Source: Eublepharis macularius (Eukaryota > Chordata > Lepidosauria > Squamata > Eublepharidae). From it: a stretch of DNA of 64,000 nucleotides. Shown one piece after another: positions 52,537 to 63,735 of this stretch. The notes under the pieces are model-generated. The model did no database searches. It was not told where the DNA came from and saw only the letters and a program-made list of their open reading frames with translations. Each line of letters begins with the position of its first letter. Position 1 is the stretch's first letter. Both the position numbers and the translations under genes were made by a program. The DNA lies in assembly GCF_028583425.1 (NCBI RefSeq), contig NC_072805.1:10560501-10624500 (forward strand). Direction: 5' to 3'.

Positions 52537-53406
52537 GGGTCCTTCTACACGAGACACCCCGGCACGTCTGTCAAGTGTAGGGAGTTAGCCGGGAAGCATA
52601 GTTTAAAAAGGCAGAGCCGGCAGAGATCGCTCCTCAGAGGGTTTGTTAATTTCATCTTCACCTCCCCAAAAGCTCTGTCAATTTCACCTCTCCAGTCTAG
52701 GGATGGCAACCAGAGGGCAGTAAGGAATGGAAAGGGGCTGGAGCTGCCTTCTAGAGCCAAGCATGGACCTGGAGAGGTTATAATGGCATTTCACAGTCCC
52801 TTCACACAGCTCCAGGGTATAGCAAAGCCTTTGCCCTGTCTTCTGCCAGCTCTGTCTTTTTAAACTACCCTTCCTGGCTACAAATGCATCTCCCAACATG
52901 TGTTTTTCATGTGTCAGATGTAGGGTTGCCAGGCCCCCTCAATCTCCCAGCGGGAGATTGGGGCCTGGCTCTTACCTGGGGGGGGTGCGCGGGACGTCAC
53001 TTTTGTGAAGTGATGTCATCATGCAGCCCCTGGATTGCGCCGTTGGGGGCTGCTGCGGAGCTCAGGAACGCTCCTGCACTTCGCAGCAGCCCAAAACGGG
53101 CCAGATCCGCACCAAAACGGGCGTGGATCGGGCCCGTTTTGATGCGGATCAGGTCCGTTTTGGGCCCCTACGGAGCGCGGGAATGCTCCCGTGCTCCAGA
53201 GGGGCCCCGATCCAGGCCAAAACAGGCCTGATCCTGGCGGCAGCTGTGTGCGGGGGCGCGCAGCTCCACAGGGGGGCGCGCATGGAAGGTGCACCCCCCT
53301 GCTGGCCAGGTAAGTAGGGGTGGGGGTGAGAGGGTGGGGGCGGGGGATCCCCCGCCCCCACTGGGGGTCTGGCAGCCCTAGTCAGATGTCTCGTGTAGAG
53401 AGACTC
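52537..53406. mobile_element. Harbinger-like MITE interrupted by a hAT element
   Basis: Termini GGGTCCTTCTACACGAGACA and, inverted, GAGTCTCTCTACACGAGACA, flanked by TGA (52534-52536 and 53407-53409). The interior (AGTTTAAAAAGGCAGAGCC, GCTCCTCAGAGGGTTTGTTA) is related to 31697-32069. Without the nested hAT it is about 400 bp and forms a hairpin. Confidence 0.85.
52921..53380. mobile_element. hAT-like element (TAGGGTTGCCAG family), complete
   Basis: 460 bp from TAGGGTTGCCAG to CTGGCAGCCCTA (inverted, one mismatch) with a perfect 8-bp duplication GTCAGATG (52913-52920 and 53381-53388). The interior is GC-rich with facing copies of a CCGCACCAAAACGGGC-type segment. No transposase. It is nested in the MITE, so it is younger than that MITE. 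Confidence 0.92.
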
Positions 53407-53409
53407 TGA

Positions 53410-53475
53410 ATTTCATGCCCATGTGGGGATTTGAATCTGGGTCTCCCAGACTTTGACCACTATACAACACTGGTT
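53410..53475 (-). repeat. tRNA-SINE head fragment
   Basis: GGGGATTTGAATCTGGGTCTCC, then CCAGACTTTGACCACTATAC, is the antisense head of the SINE family at 44540-44772. Confidence 0.6.
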
Positions 53476-54483
53476 CTCAAGTAGTTTTAGCTGAAAATTG
53501 TAACTGTCTAGATTCCTAATTTAAATTGGAGCAATGGAGTGGGCAAGTAAAAAACCCACTTTTCTGTCATTTCCCAACCTTAAAGGCTTCTGGAGCTGCT
53601 CTTTGCTCCTGCCATGGGAAAAATTATAAGCAGCATGCCAGTGATTTGGGGCAAATAGCAGCTGGAGCCGTTTGAGTCTGAGAAAACAACACGACAGAAA
53701 GGGTGAGTACACACCCATCTCCGATCTTGGCCCCCGTCTCACTCTGCAGTATTTACAGAGCGGAGCTTGCCAGATTTCTGATAATTTCAGGCATGCCATT
53801 TTCCTGAATTAAATTTGAAAGTATGCTTTCACCTTAAAAGACTGGAAGGAGGCCTACAGACACTGCAGGTGAGCTTCTTTAAAGGTGGGTGATTCTGGCC
53901 CAGAGAAACAATTTGGGAGTGACTATTACAGAGGAATTCATTCGATTTCCCTTCCGGCTCTTTAAAGATTTGCTTCCTCATTTCTCCCCACATCACAATA
54001 ATAGGGATTTAAGTTTTCGAATGGGCTGGGAGCCAGAGATGTAAATGGAGAGTACAAAATATATTGCTTCCTGAAAGATGACTTCAGAGGCTCGAAGGGC
54101 CGGGATATGGGAGCTCTCAAACTCCTGGCTAATTGAACACCTACAGAAGAAGATGGATTCTCCCCTGGGGGCAATTAGCAAAGTAAGCAGAAGTGAAGCC
54201 GAAGGAAATTCATCAAGAAGACCTTCCCCAGAATAGAAAAGCACAAAGAAGAGAGGATAGCAGAGCCGGGCGGAGCATTCTCGGTTGTCATGGGGAAAGG
54301 AAAGACCGATACAAATTCCGCCCTTGCTTAGCTAGAGGAAGAGTTTGAGCCTCCAGGATCTGGGCCCTGTGCAAATTGTATCACATGACACACGTGTAGA
54401 ATCCCAGCCCGTGCAGACAGTTTCATCATGAGTACTGAAAGAAACGTGACTCTTTTATTTTTGAAGTAACATAAATTGATTTA
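53476..54483. other. Unannotated stretch
   Basis: No gene or clear repeat. Confidence 0.4.
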
Positions 54484-54605
54484 GAGGAGTTAGCCGTGTT
54501 AGTCTGTAGTAGCAAAATCAAAAAGAGTCCAGTAGCACCTTTAAGACTAACCATTTTTATTTTATTGTAGCATAAGCTTTCGAGAATCAAGTTCTCTTGA
54601 TTTGA
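54484..54605 (+). mobile_element. SINE (CCAGTAGCAC family)
   Basis: The best-preserved copy here: GTTAGCCGTGTTAGTCTGTA, AAAAAGAGTCCAGTAGCACC, TTTAAGACTAACC and GCATAAGCTTTCGAGAATC. It ends in TTGATTTGATT. Confidence 0.75.
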
Positions 54606-55364
54606 TTACGATAAAAAGACTTGAAACTTGGGAGGGGCCAGCCCTGACCCCCTCCCCCGGCACTTGTAAAGTATATTCAGTCTCTCCCCTTCCCCCCTAG
54701 CTAGTGCCCCATACTTTTGATATTTGAGATACATGGGACTTTTCCCTCAAATAAACATTACACACCTCTCCAAAGGGGATACTACATATTTGCTTTTATA
54801 TACATCACTTTTAAGTCAGAGAGCCCATGCACAATTAAAGTATTCTCTCCCCTTTCAGCAATCCATCAGGGCTCAAGGAGTGGAACACTTAATAAACAAT
54901 ACAATAGAGTTTGCAAATGCGGTTTTGCAGAGATATGAAAAGAAGCAGAAATCTGTTACAGAGCTGAAAGAACGTTGAAACAGAACATAAGCAATTAAAC
55001 TTGACATATTAACGTAGAAATTGCCAAGTAGGAACATACTTATAGCAACAGACAGTACAGAGGAGTATAGTCTACAGTACCTAACTCTTTAACAATGCAT
55101 CTCTTTGAACCTTTTTCTTATAGTACCATCCTCCGACCTGTGTAAAAAAGCCCTCCTGAATAATTCAGTTGTAATATAGTCACAAAAACAAAAAAAATCA
55201 TCAACCAGCAATACAAATACAGAACATACCACAATGCAATATAAAAACAGTCTGAGTTCTGACAGTATGGAATAAATACAAACTTAGGTTTTGTTCGAAA
55301 AGACCTCTCTGGCTGTCATCACAAGAAACTCATTTTAGAAGGGAAATGGTTAGTCCACCTAAAT
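54606..55364. other. Unannotated stretch
   Basis: AT-rich, no gene recognised. Confidence 0.4.
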
Positions 55365-56127
55365 AGTTAACTTACCGAGATTTACTGGAATTCTCTCAGG
55401 ACCAAGCTAAAATTAAATCAATAGAGGACTTAGCAGCAGAAGGGCATGCTTGTCAGTGGTTTTTCCACATATGCCAATTTTGGAGAGATTCAAATTAGAC
55501 AAGAGTCATTATGACTTAGAGAAATCTAAAACTGAATTTGAAATTGCCCTTTGTACAAATGATGAACATGTTATTTCCAAAATGTATAAACTTTTGTTGA
55601 GGTTTGAGATGGAAGAAGAGCAAGTAAAAGAATGTATGACTAAATTGGCGAAAAATTGTGGACATGATATATTAATGGAGCAATGGGGAAATATGTGGAC
55701 ATGAGGGATGAAATTTACATTAAGCTCTAGTATTAAAGAATTTTTTTACAAAATGATGTATCGTTGCTATATGACTCCTGAAAAAAAATGGCTAGAATGT
55801 ACAAGGGAGTGTCAAATATATGTTGGAAATGTGCTAAACAAGAAGGGAAATTTTTCATATGTGGTGGACATGTAAGAAAGCAAAGAGTTTTTGGTTGCAG
55901 ATACAATCATCGATTCAGAAGATTTGAAGATTAAAATTCAGTTGAAACCAGACTTTTCTGTTGGGAATAATGGACAGCCAGTTGGAAAAAAGCTTTAGAA
56001 CTTTGTTTTTATACTTTATTACCGTGGCACAAAAGTGGAAAACTCCAACATTGCTTACAGTGGAGGAAAGGTGGACAAAAGTTTTGGAGTTTGCATGAAT
56101 GGCAAAACTTACTGCATTGATTAGAGA
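55365..56127 (+). mobile_element. L1-type LINE ORF2 C-terminal region (left part)
   Basis: The plus strand encodes the squamate L1 ORF2 C-terminal region with frameshifts. 84 codons at 55450-55704 lead into KMMYRCYMTPEKKWL- and CWKCAKQEG-type segments (the Cys motif near the L1 C-terminus) and end with EWQNLLHWLE-like text. It breaks off at about 56127 and resumes at 60520. Confidence 0.65.
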
Positions 56128-56884
56128 ATATGGCCCTCCTGGCCAGCAGCTTCCACTGATAAGGTCGGGGGGGGTGCTCTTTGCCTCTGTGGAAGGAGAA
56201 GGAGACAGAGCATTTCCATGGTATATGGGTCTCAGGCCAGGGGGGTGGAGAAAGGAGCCTTATGAGGCAACTCTGCCCAGCCCGCTGGCAGTTGCTCTGC
56301 GTGCTCGGCCTGAGCAGAGCCCATCTCAAGCTCTCTCAGCCAAGCTCCTCTGAGGCTGTTTTCCCAAGGCCCTCATGGTTAAGCAGGGAGAGCTGCCTGG
56401 GAGAAGCTGTGCTATTCCCCTGCTTGCTACCTTCAGACTTCATGAGGAGAGCCAGGGCCCAGCGCCAGGCTCATTGGTTTGGCAGAGACTTTTTCTTATT
56501 TACATTTGGGACCTGTTGTCTATCAGTCAGGAGGGCTAAAGCAGGATTCAACCCAGCCCTTGCAGGCCTCTGGCCTACCTAGGCACCTCTCTCCTCCCCC
56601 CATTTTACTTAACTGGGAGAGAGTACTTCAGGCAGCAGCAGCAACAATAGGCTTTGCTGTAGGCCACAGGGATGAGATGCAGCCATCTGAGGGGTGGATT
56701 AATTCATACTTAATTGCTAGTGGCCTAGCAGGGTGGATGCTGGTAGCCCCCCTCCCTCCCGGCTAGGCTTTTCCCTCCCCTGCCATTAAACTTACTTGGG
56801 AGGGAGTATTGCCAGCAGCAATAGTTTGGCCTAAGGCCTTCAGGCAGCAGGGGCTATTTTGTGGGAGGGCTTGGCAGTTTATTC

Positions 56885-57315
56885 AGTTGGGTGCAGCCAT
56901 TTTGAGAGTGGCACCCGGTGGCCTGCTTAGCCTCCTGGCAGTGGTGGCCATGTTGTGAAGGCATCTACAATATGCACAGCTCTGGGGATGGCCATTTTGA
57001 GTGTGGGCTTTGTGTGGCATGATTTGCCTCCTGCTTACTGGCAGCAGCAGCCATTTTAGTGGGGCCTTTGCAGCTTGTCCTATGCTAGGGTGGCCATTTT
57101 GAGAGTGGCACCCAGTGGTCTGCTTAGCTTCCTGGCAATGGGGGCCATGTTGTGAAGGTATCTGCAATATGCATAGCACCAGTGGTGGCCATTTTGAGTG
57201 TGGGCTTTGTGTGGCCTGATTTGCCTCCTGCTTACTGGCAGTAGTGGCCATTTTTGTGGGGTTTTTGCAGCTTATCCTGTGCTGGGAGTGACCATTTTGA
57301 GTGTGTCTCACGGTG
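56885..57315. repeat. Tandem repeat, about 200-bp unit
   Basis: Just over two units. GGCCATTTTGAGTGTGGGCT recurs near 56989 and 57186, GAGAGTGGCACCC near 56903 and 57101, and CTCCTGCTTACTGGCAG near 57026 and 57225. Within the putative DIRS-type element. Confidence 0.85.
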
Positions 57316-58464
57316 GCCTGCTTAACCTCTTTGCACTGGTGGCCATTTTATAGAGGCCTATGCAGCCTTACGCAGTGTTTGGGCTGCTGTTTTGGGGGTG
57401 CTTTGTTCCTATTGGGCTTTGAAGTTCTAAAAGCAGTAATTTACAGTACATTACATTACATTACTTTACTGTACGTTTCCATTATGCCACCCAGAAAATG
57501 GTAGTAGCCCTGCTATAGGCCTCCTGCAAAACGGCCCTGCAGACTCTTTCTTTGAGGATGGTGAAGTGGCCAAGGAGAGAAGGGAAATACTGCTATTAGT
57601 GTCTCTCAGTCAGGAGGGCTGAAGCAGTGTTTGGCCCAGCCCTTGCATGCCTCCAGTCTATCTAGGCTCCCTCACTGTTTTCACTTTATTTGGAGAGGGT
57701 ACTAGCAGCAGTAAAGGCCTGGCTGAGGCTCGGGTGGGGGGGCTTGCAGTCAACTGAAAGGTGGTTTGCTGCACACATTATTTCTACCGGCTTAACAAGG
57801 ATCTACAGTCCCAGGGTGGTGGCTGGTTAAACCACTCCCCCTTTTCCCTGTCCAATTTGCAGCCTTTGTGGGCCTAAAGAGCTGTTTTTGTTTTTTATGT
57901 TTTGTCACTCAGGCCACCTAATGGCATGCTGTGTTATTGCATCTGCTGAAATCGGCAAAGCTGTCACATGGGGCACTGAGGTCTAAGATGTGATCTGATC
58001 TTTCTACCAGATTAGCACAATTGATAGCCAGTAGCTGCTGTAATCCAGTCATGTTGAAGTGACAGTGGATCTGACTGACAAGGTAGGTAAGTCCACTGGC
58101 CTCTAGTGCCCGGCTGTGGGGGTTCCAAGGGGTCAGGCAACAATCTCTTGACTCCCATGTTTAGGCTCCTGGGTTGTATTGCCTTGGATCTTGCCTTGGG
58201 TTTTGCAGTTTGGCCACTGGGTTGTTACTTGACTTAGTCCTAAAGGGACAGTCATACAGGGAGCAGCACGTTGGGGGTTAACTTTCCTCTTCAGGAAGTG
58301 GAGGAGAAGGATGAGGTGGACCTGAGGGGGGAGACAAGTAAATGAGACTTAAGAAAGTTTACTGCACCTGGGCCAGTTGGCTGCTAGCCGGCCTTTCTTT
58401 TATGGGAGCTCCAGCAGCTGGTGGGGCACCGAGCCTTATCTCCAGGGTGTTGGCACCTAGAAGT

Positions 58465-58612
58465 GGAGTTTCCTTGGAGTTTGTGCTGTCTTGGGGCCCA
58501 ATGGCTTCTCGGTTTAGTTCAGGGGCACTGGTGGGCTGAGTAGTGGAGTTTCCTTGGCGTTTCTGCTGCCTTGGGGCCCAATGGCTTCTGGTGGGCTGAG
58601 CAGTGGCCCATT
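58465..58612. repeat. Short tandem duplication, about 80-bp unit
   Basis: GTGGAGTTTCCTTGG(A/C)GTTT, then GCTG(T/C)CTTGGGGCCCAATGG and GGTGGGCTGAG, occur twice in succession. Confidence 0.8.
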
Positions 58613-59254
58613 TACCAGTCAGTACAGGAGTCTTACTATAAACCTTATATGACTGGAATGTTCCAATCCTCATGGCAGTTGGATTGTGGGGGAGGGAACC
58701 CCTCAGCCCACTTCATGTGGACAATTAGGCAGTGTTTCCCATACCTAACCCTCTTTCATCCAAGTGGCATAGGATTTTGAGGAGGGTTCTGGAGACTGGT
58801 CCTGGCATTTATGTTTTAAGGCAGCGCCCGGTCTTGCCTGGAGATGGAATGGTGCAGCTTGTCCCTCGGATTTCCTCTGAGCTATGCCTCCAGGGAGGGC
58901 TATTGATTCTTGGCAACTGGGTATGGCCGGCAGTCTCTAGGCTGGGGTACCAGTTGGTCTGTAGGAGTTATGGCTGAGCTGGTGGATCTCGCCCGGGGGC
59001 TTGCCTCATATCCAGTGGCAGCCATCAGGAAGCTTAGGCACATTTAGCTTCACCAGTAAACCTCCCAGTTTAATGTAAGCCTGGGCAGCTTCCAGGGTCA
59101 CGCAACATTAATGGTGGGCATGAGAGTTAGATCCTGAGCGTTAGCGGAGTGATGACCCAAGGTCTTAAGGAAGGGTCTGGTTGGCTCCGCATTAGCCATG
59201 GGGAAAGTGAGGGCTGAGCTGCTACTTCTGTTTGATGAGCTGTGGGGTCCTTTG

Positions 59255-59800
59255 CCTCACTCCTGGTCATTCACCTGGGGGTAGTGAGCTGGGCTTCCCA
59301 AGGGCATGGCCCTTCTGTTACAGGCCCCACAGATGTGCACGCAAAGGCAAGGTGGCCCAGTGTGCTCAAGGGAAGGAGCAGCCCTCCGCCTCATGTACTG
59401 GTCATTCACTTGGGCAGTAATGACCTTGGCTGTGGGGCATGGCTGTTCCAGTATATAGGGCCACGCAGATTTGCACACACAAGCATGGTGCTCATGAGCT
59501 GGAAGGGAGGAGTGGCCTCTGTTTCATGTTCAGGTCATTCACTTGGGTGGTATGACCTTGTCTCACAGGGCATGGCCCTTTCCTTAGAGGCTCACACAGG
59601 CTTGCAGTGCCAAGGCAAGTAGTGGCCTGATGGTTTGAGGGGAGGTGCAGTCCTCCGCCTCACGCCCCGGTCATTCACCGTGTGGTAATGGCCTTGGCTC
59701 ACTGGGCATGAACTTGGCTGGCATGGCCCTTTCATTACAGGCTCACAGACTTGCAGTGCATAGGCAAGTAGTGGCCTGGTGTGTTGATGATTGGTCCTTA
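59255..59800 (+). repeat. Tandem repeat, about 135-bp unit, hydrolase-block derived
   Basis: GTCATTCAC(T/C) recurs at 59265, 59401, 59534 and 59670 (spacings 136, 133, 136). Each copy is preceded by a CTCCGCCTCA-like segment and followed by TGACCTTGG-type text and GGGCATGGC. Reading one frame gives repeated VIHLG, then (S/G)NDLG-like peptides. The frames of successive units differ, so this is not one long ORF. Confidence 0.8.
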
Positions 59801-60519
59801 ATGCTTCCATGTCGGTGTGGTGGGAAGCTTGGGACTCACTAGCCCCTGAGAGGGCTAGGTGAAAGGCTAACAGAGCCATAGAGAAAGCTTTGGGGGAGGG
59901 TCGGGGCATTTATTTGCCACACCCCTACAAACTAGGCTGAATTTGCCAACCTCTACAGAGGCAATGGGGGTTCACCTGGCCACTGAAGGCAAGGACATCT
60001 TCCTCAATGACCTACGGCAAGGGCCGAGGTTGGCACTAGGCCACCTGTGGGGTGCTAGGGCCTAAGCAGAGGCTTGGCCGTGGTGGTGGCAGGATACAGT
60101 TTGGGAATAGGGAGCAGGCCAGTGAGTACCCTAGGCACTTCTCCACTAATGGGGAAGAGGGGTCTGCCAGGAGCGGATGGTACTGCTTGTGACGGCTGCC
60201 ATGCTGCGTGGGCAGACTGCCTTGGGGAACCCCATGTGCAAGTCCTTCCCTCACTGCTGTACAGCTGAGGCTTAGGAGCTTGAGCTGGGGGGATCCATTT
60301 TGCCGGCTGGCTGGGTCTTAGCCATCCATAGGATGGCTCGCACCTGGGGCTTCAGGGTTCGCCCAGACAGGTCAAGGCGGAGGTCCAGGGGTGACCCCGT
60401 GGCTTGACCTTTACCGCTAGTTGGCCCTTGCCATATTAATGATTGATGTTATGTTTAATAAAGTGGCCCTTTAGTTCCAAGCCTTGTGTCTGTCTCATTA
60501 TTCCGACTAGGGTGGCAAA

Positions 60520-60895
60520 GGACATTAGTTAACTTCTTGACTGAGTGGAAACCTTTTATAGACTTTTTGCATGAAATGAATAACAAGGATTTGATGACAT
60601 CTGGATTTATGGATTAAGGAACATGAACAATAGAAAAAAGGGGTTTTGTGACTAACCTAGAATAAATGTGACTCTAGAAAAGATATATACTTGTTGCAGA
60701 GAAAATCGGAACTCAACCTGTAGTGTAATTTACGGGTTTTTTTTCTTTTTAATTATGTAGATACATATATTGTTAGTCTGTCTTATGTTTAGAATGTTGT
60801 GTTTTTTTCTTATTCTCAATTTTATTGTTTATAGTTTATAGCTATTATGTTATTCTTCATAGTTTATAGTTAAAATAAAGAAAATTGTACCTGTA
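60520..60895 (+). mobile_element. L1-type LINE 3' part (right part)
   Basis: The plus frame reads LLTEWKPFIDFLHEMNNKD and continues the L1 of 55365-56127. It is followed by an AT-rich 3' UTR ending GTTAAAATAAAGAAAATTG (AATAAA signal). The interruption by 56128-60519 makes the L1 older than that insertion. Confidence 0.65.
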
Positions 60896-61034
60896 AACAA
60901 ACAGTCTGATATTATTTCAGCAATATTTCAGTTTTGCTAAAAGCTAGCTGAGATGTGGCTTTTGCGAACGTTCAGCTAAAAGTTAGTTGAAGTTAGCTTT
61001 CCTTTCCTCTTCTGGAAGCCAATTCCAAATGCAA

Positions 61035-61460
61035 AAGAGAGAGCCTCTTGATGAACAGAGAGCATCGCCGATACCCAGATCTTAAGTGGTATGTGGGCTC
61101 ATATAAGGGAGGCTGTCTTTCTGGTACGTACGTCCCAGGTCAGAAAGGCCTTTTCAGAATGACTTTGCCCCCTGAAATTGAGCTTGGAAGCAAACTGGTA
61201 GCCAGAGTAGCTGACACCGAGGCTGTTGGATATGGTGACGCCATCCCCTCCTAGACAAAAAGCTGGCTGGTGCATTCTACCACAGCTGATGCATCTGAGT
61301 TTTCTTCAAAGGCAACTCCATAAAGAGTGCATTAAAGTAGTCAAGCCTGGAAGTTACTGAAGCATGGATCAATGGGGTAAGGTCAGACCTGTGCAGAAGA
61401 GAGGAACGTCTCTGAACAGGCCAGTAGAAGGAAAGGGCTTTAAAGCTGAGGTCAGTGGTA
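61035..61460 (-). mobile_element. L2/CR1-type LINE fragment
   Basis: Antisense LINE text: AGTGCATTAAAGTAGTCAAG, CCTGGAAGTTACTGAAGCAT and GGATCAATGG correspond to the AGTAATCCAAC...GCATGGATC part of 15060-15125. Decayed, no ORF. Confidence 0.55.
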
Positions 61461-61950
61461 TATCAATCAATAAGACTTAGCGCCTTTAATGTCTGACAGC
61501 CAACCTCTTGAACTTTTATTTTAAGCTGTACAGCACAGTCTTATATATGTTTAACTAAAAGTAAAATCAACAAAGAATTCAAACATTATCAGAATATGTC
61601 AGGCTTGCGGACTTGCTCTGCTTGTAAATCCTAAAGCTGTAATTAATTGGCAAAGGACAATTTCTAGGCATCATTATTCATAAATGCGGGAGTAATCTTC
61701 TCTCGCTCTGACTTGTGTTTGGGATTCAGATGATACACAAGCATCAGCCCTAATGCCAGCCTGCCCTCTTCCATGTATCCATCTTTCAACTTTGTCCTCC
61801 CACCCCCATATACCAGCCGTCACTGCTGGTGCCTACCCATTTTCTCTATACGGCTGCTGCATCATGGTGTCTTGGGCTTCCGAATTTCCCCCAGTCTACA
61901 GACAGAATGCAGCAGGACTTAAAGAGCAAGGGGAAATGAATGCACAGAGG
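61461..61950. other. Unannotated stretch
   Basis: Nothing recognised. Confidence 0.4.
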
Positions 61951-61951
61951 C

Positions 61952-62092
61952 ATGGCGTCACTGTGGCGTAGGGGTCAGAATGCCAGACTAGGGTCTGAGA
62001 CACCCAAGTTTAAATTCCCAATCATGAAGCTTGCAGGTGTGGGCCAGTCATTCCCTCTCAGACTGACCTACCTCACAAGGCTGTTGTGGGAA
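61952..62092 (+). mobile_element. tRNA-derived SINE (GTGTGGTGG head family)
   Basis: GTGGCGTAGGGGTCAGAATG head, AGTTTAAATTCCC (box B position), GGGCCAGTCATTCCCTCTCA and CTCACAAGGCTGTTGTGGG. It ends where the hAT-like element at 62093 starts. Confidence 0.7.
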
Positions 62093-63735
62093 TTAGGGGT
62101 GTGCAAAATGAAAAAAAAATGAGCTGAAAATGCACACAGAATTTGCTGTTTCATTTTGTTAAAGCAGCTTCCGGAATGGTGAACCAAATCTGGGAAGCCA
62201 AGACATAATAACGGCACACTCCAGCAAAAAAGTTTGTGTGTTTCATTTTGGTACATACCTCACAGTAGCAGCAGCATTAGACACTGGGCCTGCATGGCAG
62301 CATCTTGTTTTCCTGAACCGCTTTCTCCAATTGGATCCCAAGGGGAGAGAGCCCTTACCTTATTAATTAACTCTCTTGGTAGGAAGGGGGAATGAGCCCA
62401 GTGTGCAGGAGGGTATCTTTTTTGCCCCATCACTACCTGGGCAATGGCATTGTCTCTCTACCAATCAGGTGCATCCTCTCAAGGAGAGACTCCTCCCTGC
62501 CTATCAGCTTTGGAAGGATTGGGACGAGGGAATGTGCAGATTTCAATCATAGGCTGCAATTTGAAAGGCACTTCCCTGGGAGTAAGCACTATTGAATAAC
62601 ATTTATTTATTTATTTATTTATTTTATTTATTTCAATTTATATACCGCCCATCCCCAGGGGCTCTGGGCGGTGAACAGTTAAAATCGATAAAAACAAAAA
62701 CTAAAATCAATATACAAATAATAAAACAAATTAACAAGGTGCAGTGGTGGGGAGAACCCTCCCCCACCCCAAAGGTGGGAGGCCGACATGGCGCCGCCCC
62801 CTTCAATCACCAAATGCCTGGCAGAACAGCTCTGTCTTACAGGCCCGGCGGAACGATAATATGTCCCGCTGGGCCCGGGTTTCCATTGACAGAGCGTTCC
62901 ACCAGGCTGGGGCCAGGACTGAAAAGGCCCTGGCCCTGGTTGAAGCATGGGACATTCATCTGAGTAGACCTGCTGTGCTGCATTATGGTTTGTTTTGCAA
63001 TGCTACCCAGACACTCGTCTATCTCCCTCACCCCCATCAGGGCACTCTGGGAGGAAAAGTACCAAAGGGGCGGGATGGTCTGTTCAATCAATCAAACTTG
63101 ATAAAAGCCCTGGAAGACTTCGATCATAGGCTGCCATTCTAAAGACACTTCTCTCAGAGTAAGCACAAGGAAACATGGTACCACAGTTATAATTTATTGG
63201 CACTATAGAAAAAGAAAAAAGTGAACACAAAACAGGATTATTTTTAACTAGCAACCAAACCCTGCTGCCTTTGTGGACACTGCAGGGCCTTGAGAGGGGC
63301 GCGCCTCCCCACCTCTGCAGCCACGGCTTCTCCGTCGCCATGTTGCCAACAACTCACTGTGCCTGCACCAGGATAAAAAGTGAATCGTTGGCAACATGGC
63401 TTGCCTTTTATATATTAGACATGCCCCAGCCTTTGCTCTGCTTTCCCATAGTGTGCACCTGCTAATACTCACCTTCTTCAGGGTCCATTGTTGTGTGTGT
63501 ATGAGTGTGTTTTGTAACTGAGGAAAAACTCAGTGGGTTGATGGTTTAGAGGAAGGGCTGTGTTCTGTGTGATTTTGGTGCTGTTATGTGCAAAAATAGC
63601 TGTCTCAAAGAGCCTGGAAAACCTCATTGCAAAGAAAGGGGCCAAAACTCATGATAATGAAACAAAACAATACAAATGGCTTCGATCTGAGGTGGCAACG
63701 CTCCACCTGGAAAACACAAATAACATGGAATAAAG
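62093..63735. mobile_element. Long non-autonomous hAT-like element (copy 2), interrupted
   Basis: It starts AGGGGTGTGCAAAATG like 5354 and stays collinear with 5353-6535 (TTTGTGTGTTTCATTTTGG, GCACTTCCCTGGGAGTAAGC, TGTAACTGAGGAAAAACTCA, CTGTCTCAAAGAGCCTGG). An L2-type LINE fragment is inserted at 62600-62949. The right terminus is not preserved. 63245-63475 contains sequence absent from copy 1. Confidence 0.65.
62600..62949 (-). mobile_element. L2/CR1-clade LINE 3' end
   Basis: The minus strand encodes the RT C-terminus: FSVLAPAWWNALSMETRAQR, then ILSFRRACKTELFCQAFGD. It is followed by a short 3' UTR with CACCGCCCAGAGCCCCTGGG and an (AAAT)n tail at 62600-62630. 5' truncated. It interrupts hAT-like copy 2 and is therefore younger. 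Confidence 0.8.

Larger units (their letters stand above)
56128..60519 (+). mobile_element. Possible DIRS/Ngaro-type element, decayed, nested in L1
   Basis: About 4.4 kb of GC-rich sequence sits between two collinear parts of one L1. Near 57475 is ATGCCACCCAGAAAATGG followed by TAG, resembling an ORF1 start. Four tandem units near 59265-59800 encode VLVIHLGSNDLG-like text, the SGNH-hydrolase block found in vertebrate Ngaro-type tyrosine-recombinase elements. The right end has AATAAAGTGGCCCTTTAGTT and TGTGTCTGTCTCATTATTCC, a polyadenylation-type terminus. No reverse transcriptase or tyrosine recombinase domain is visible and no target duplication was found (DIRS-type elements normally make none). 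It is either a heavily deleted element or a non-autonomous derivative. Class assignment is moderate. Confidence 0.5.
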
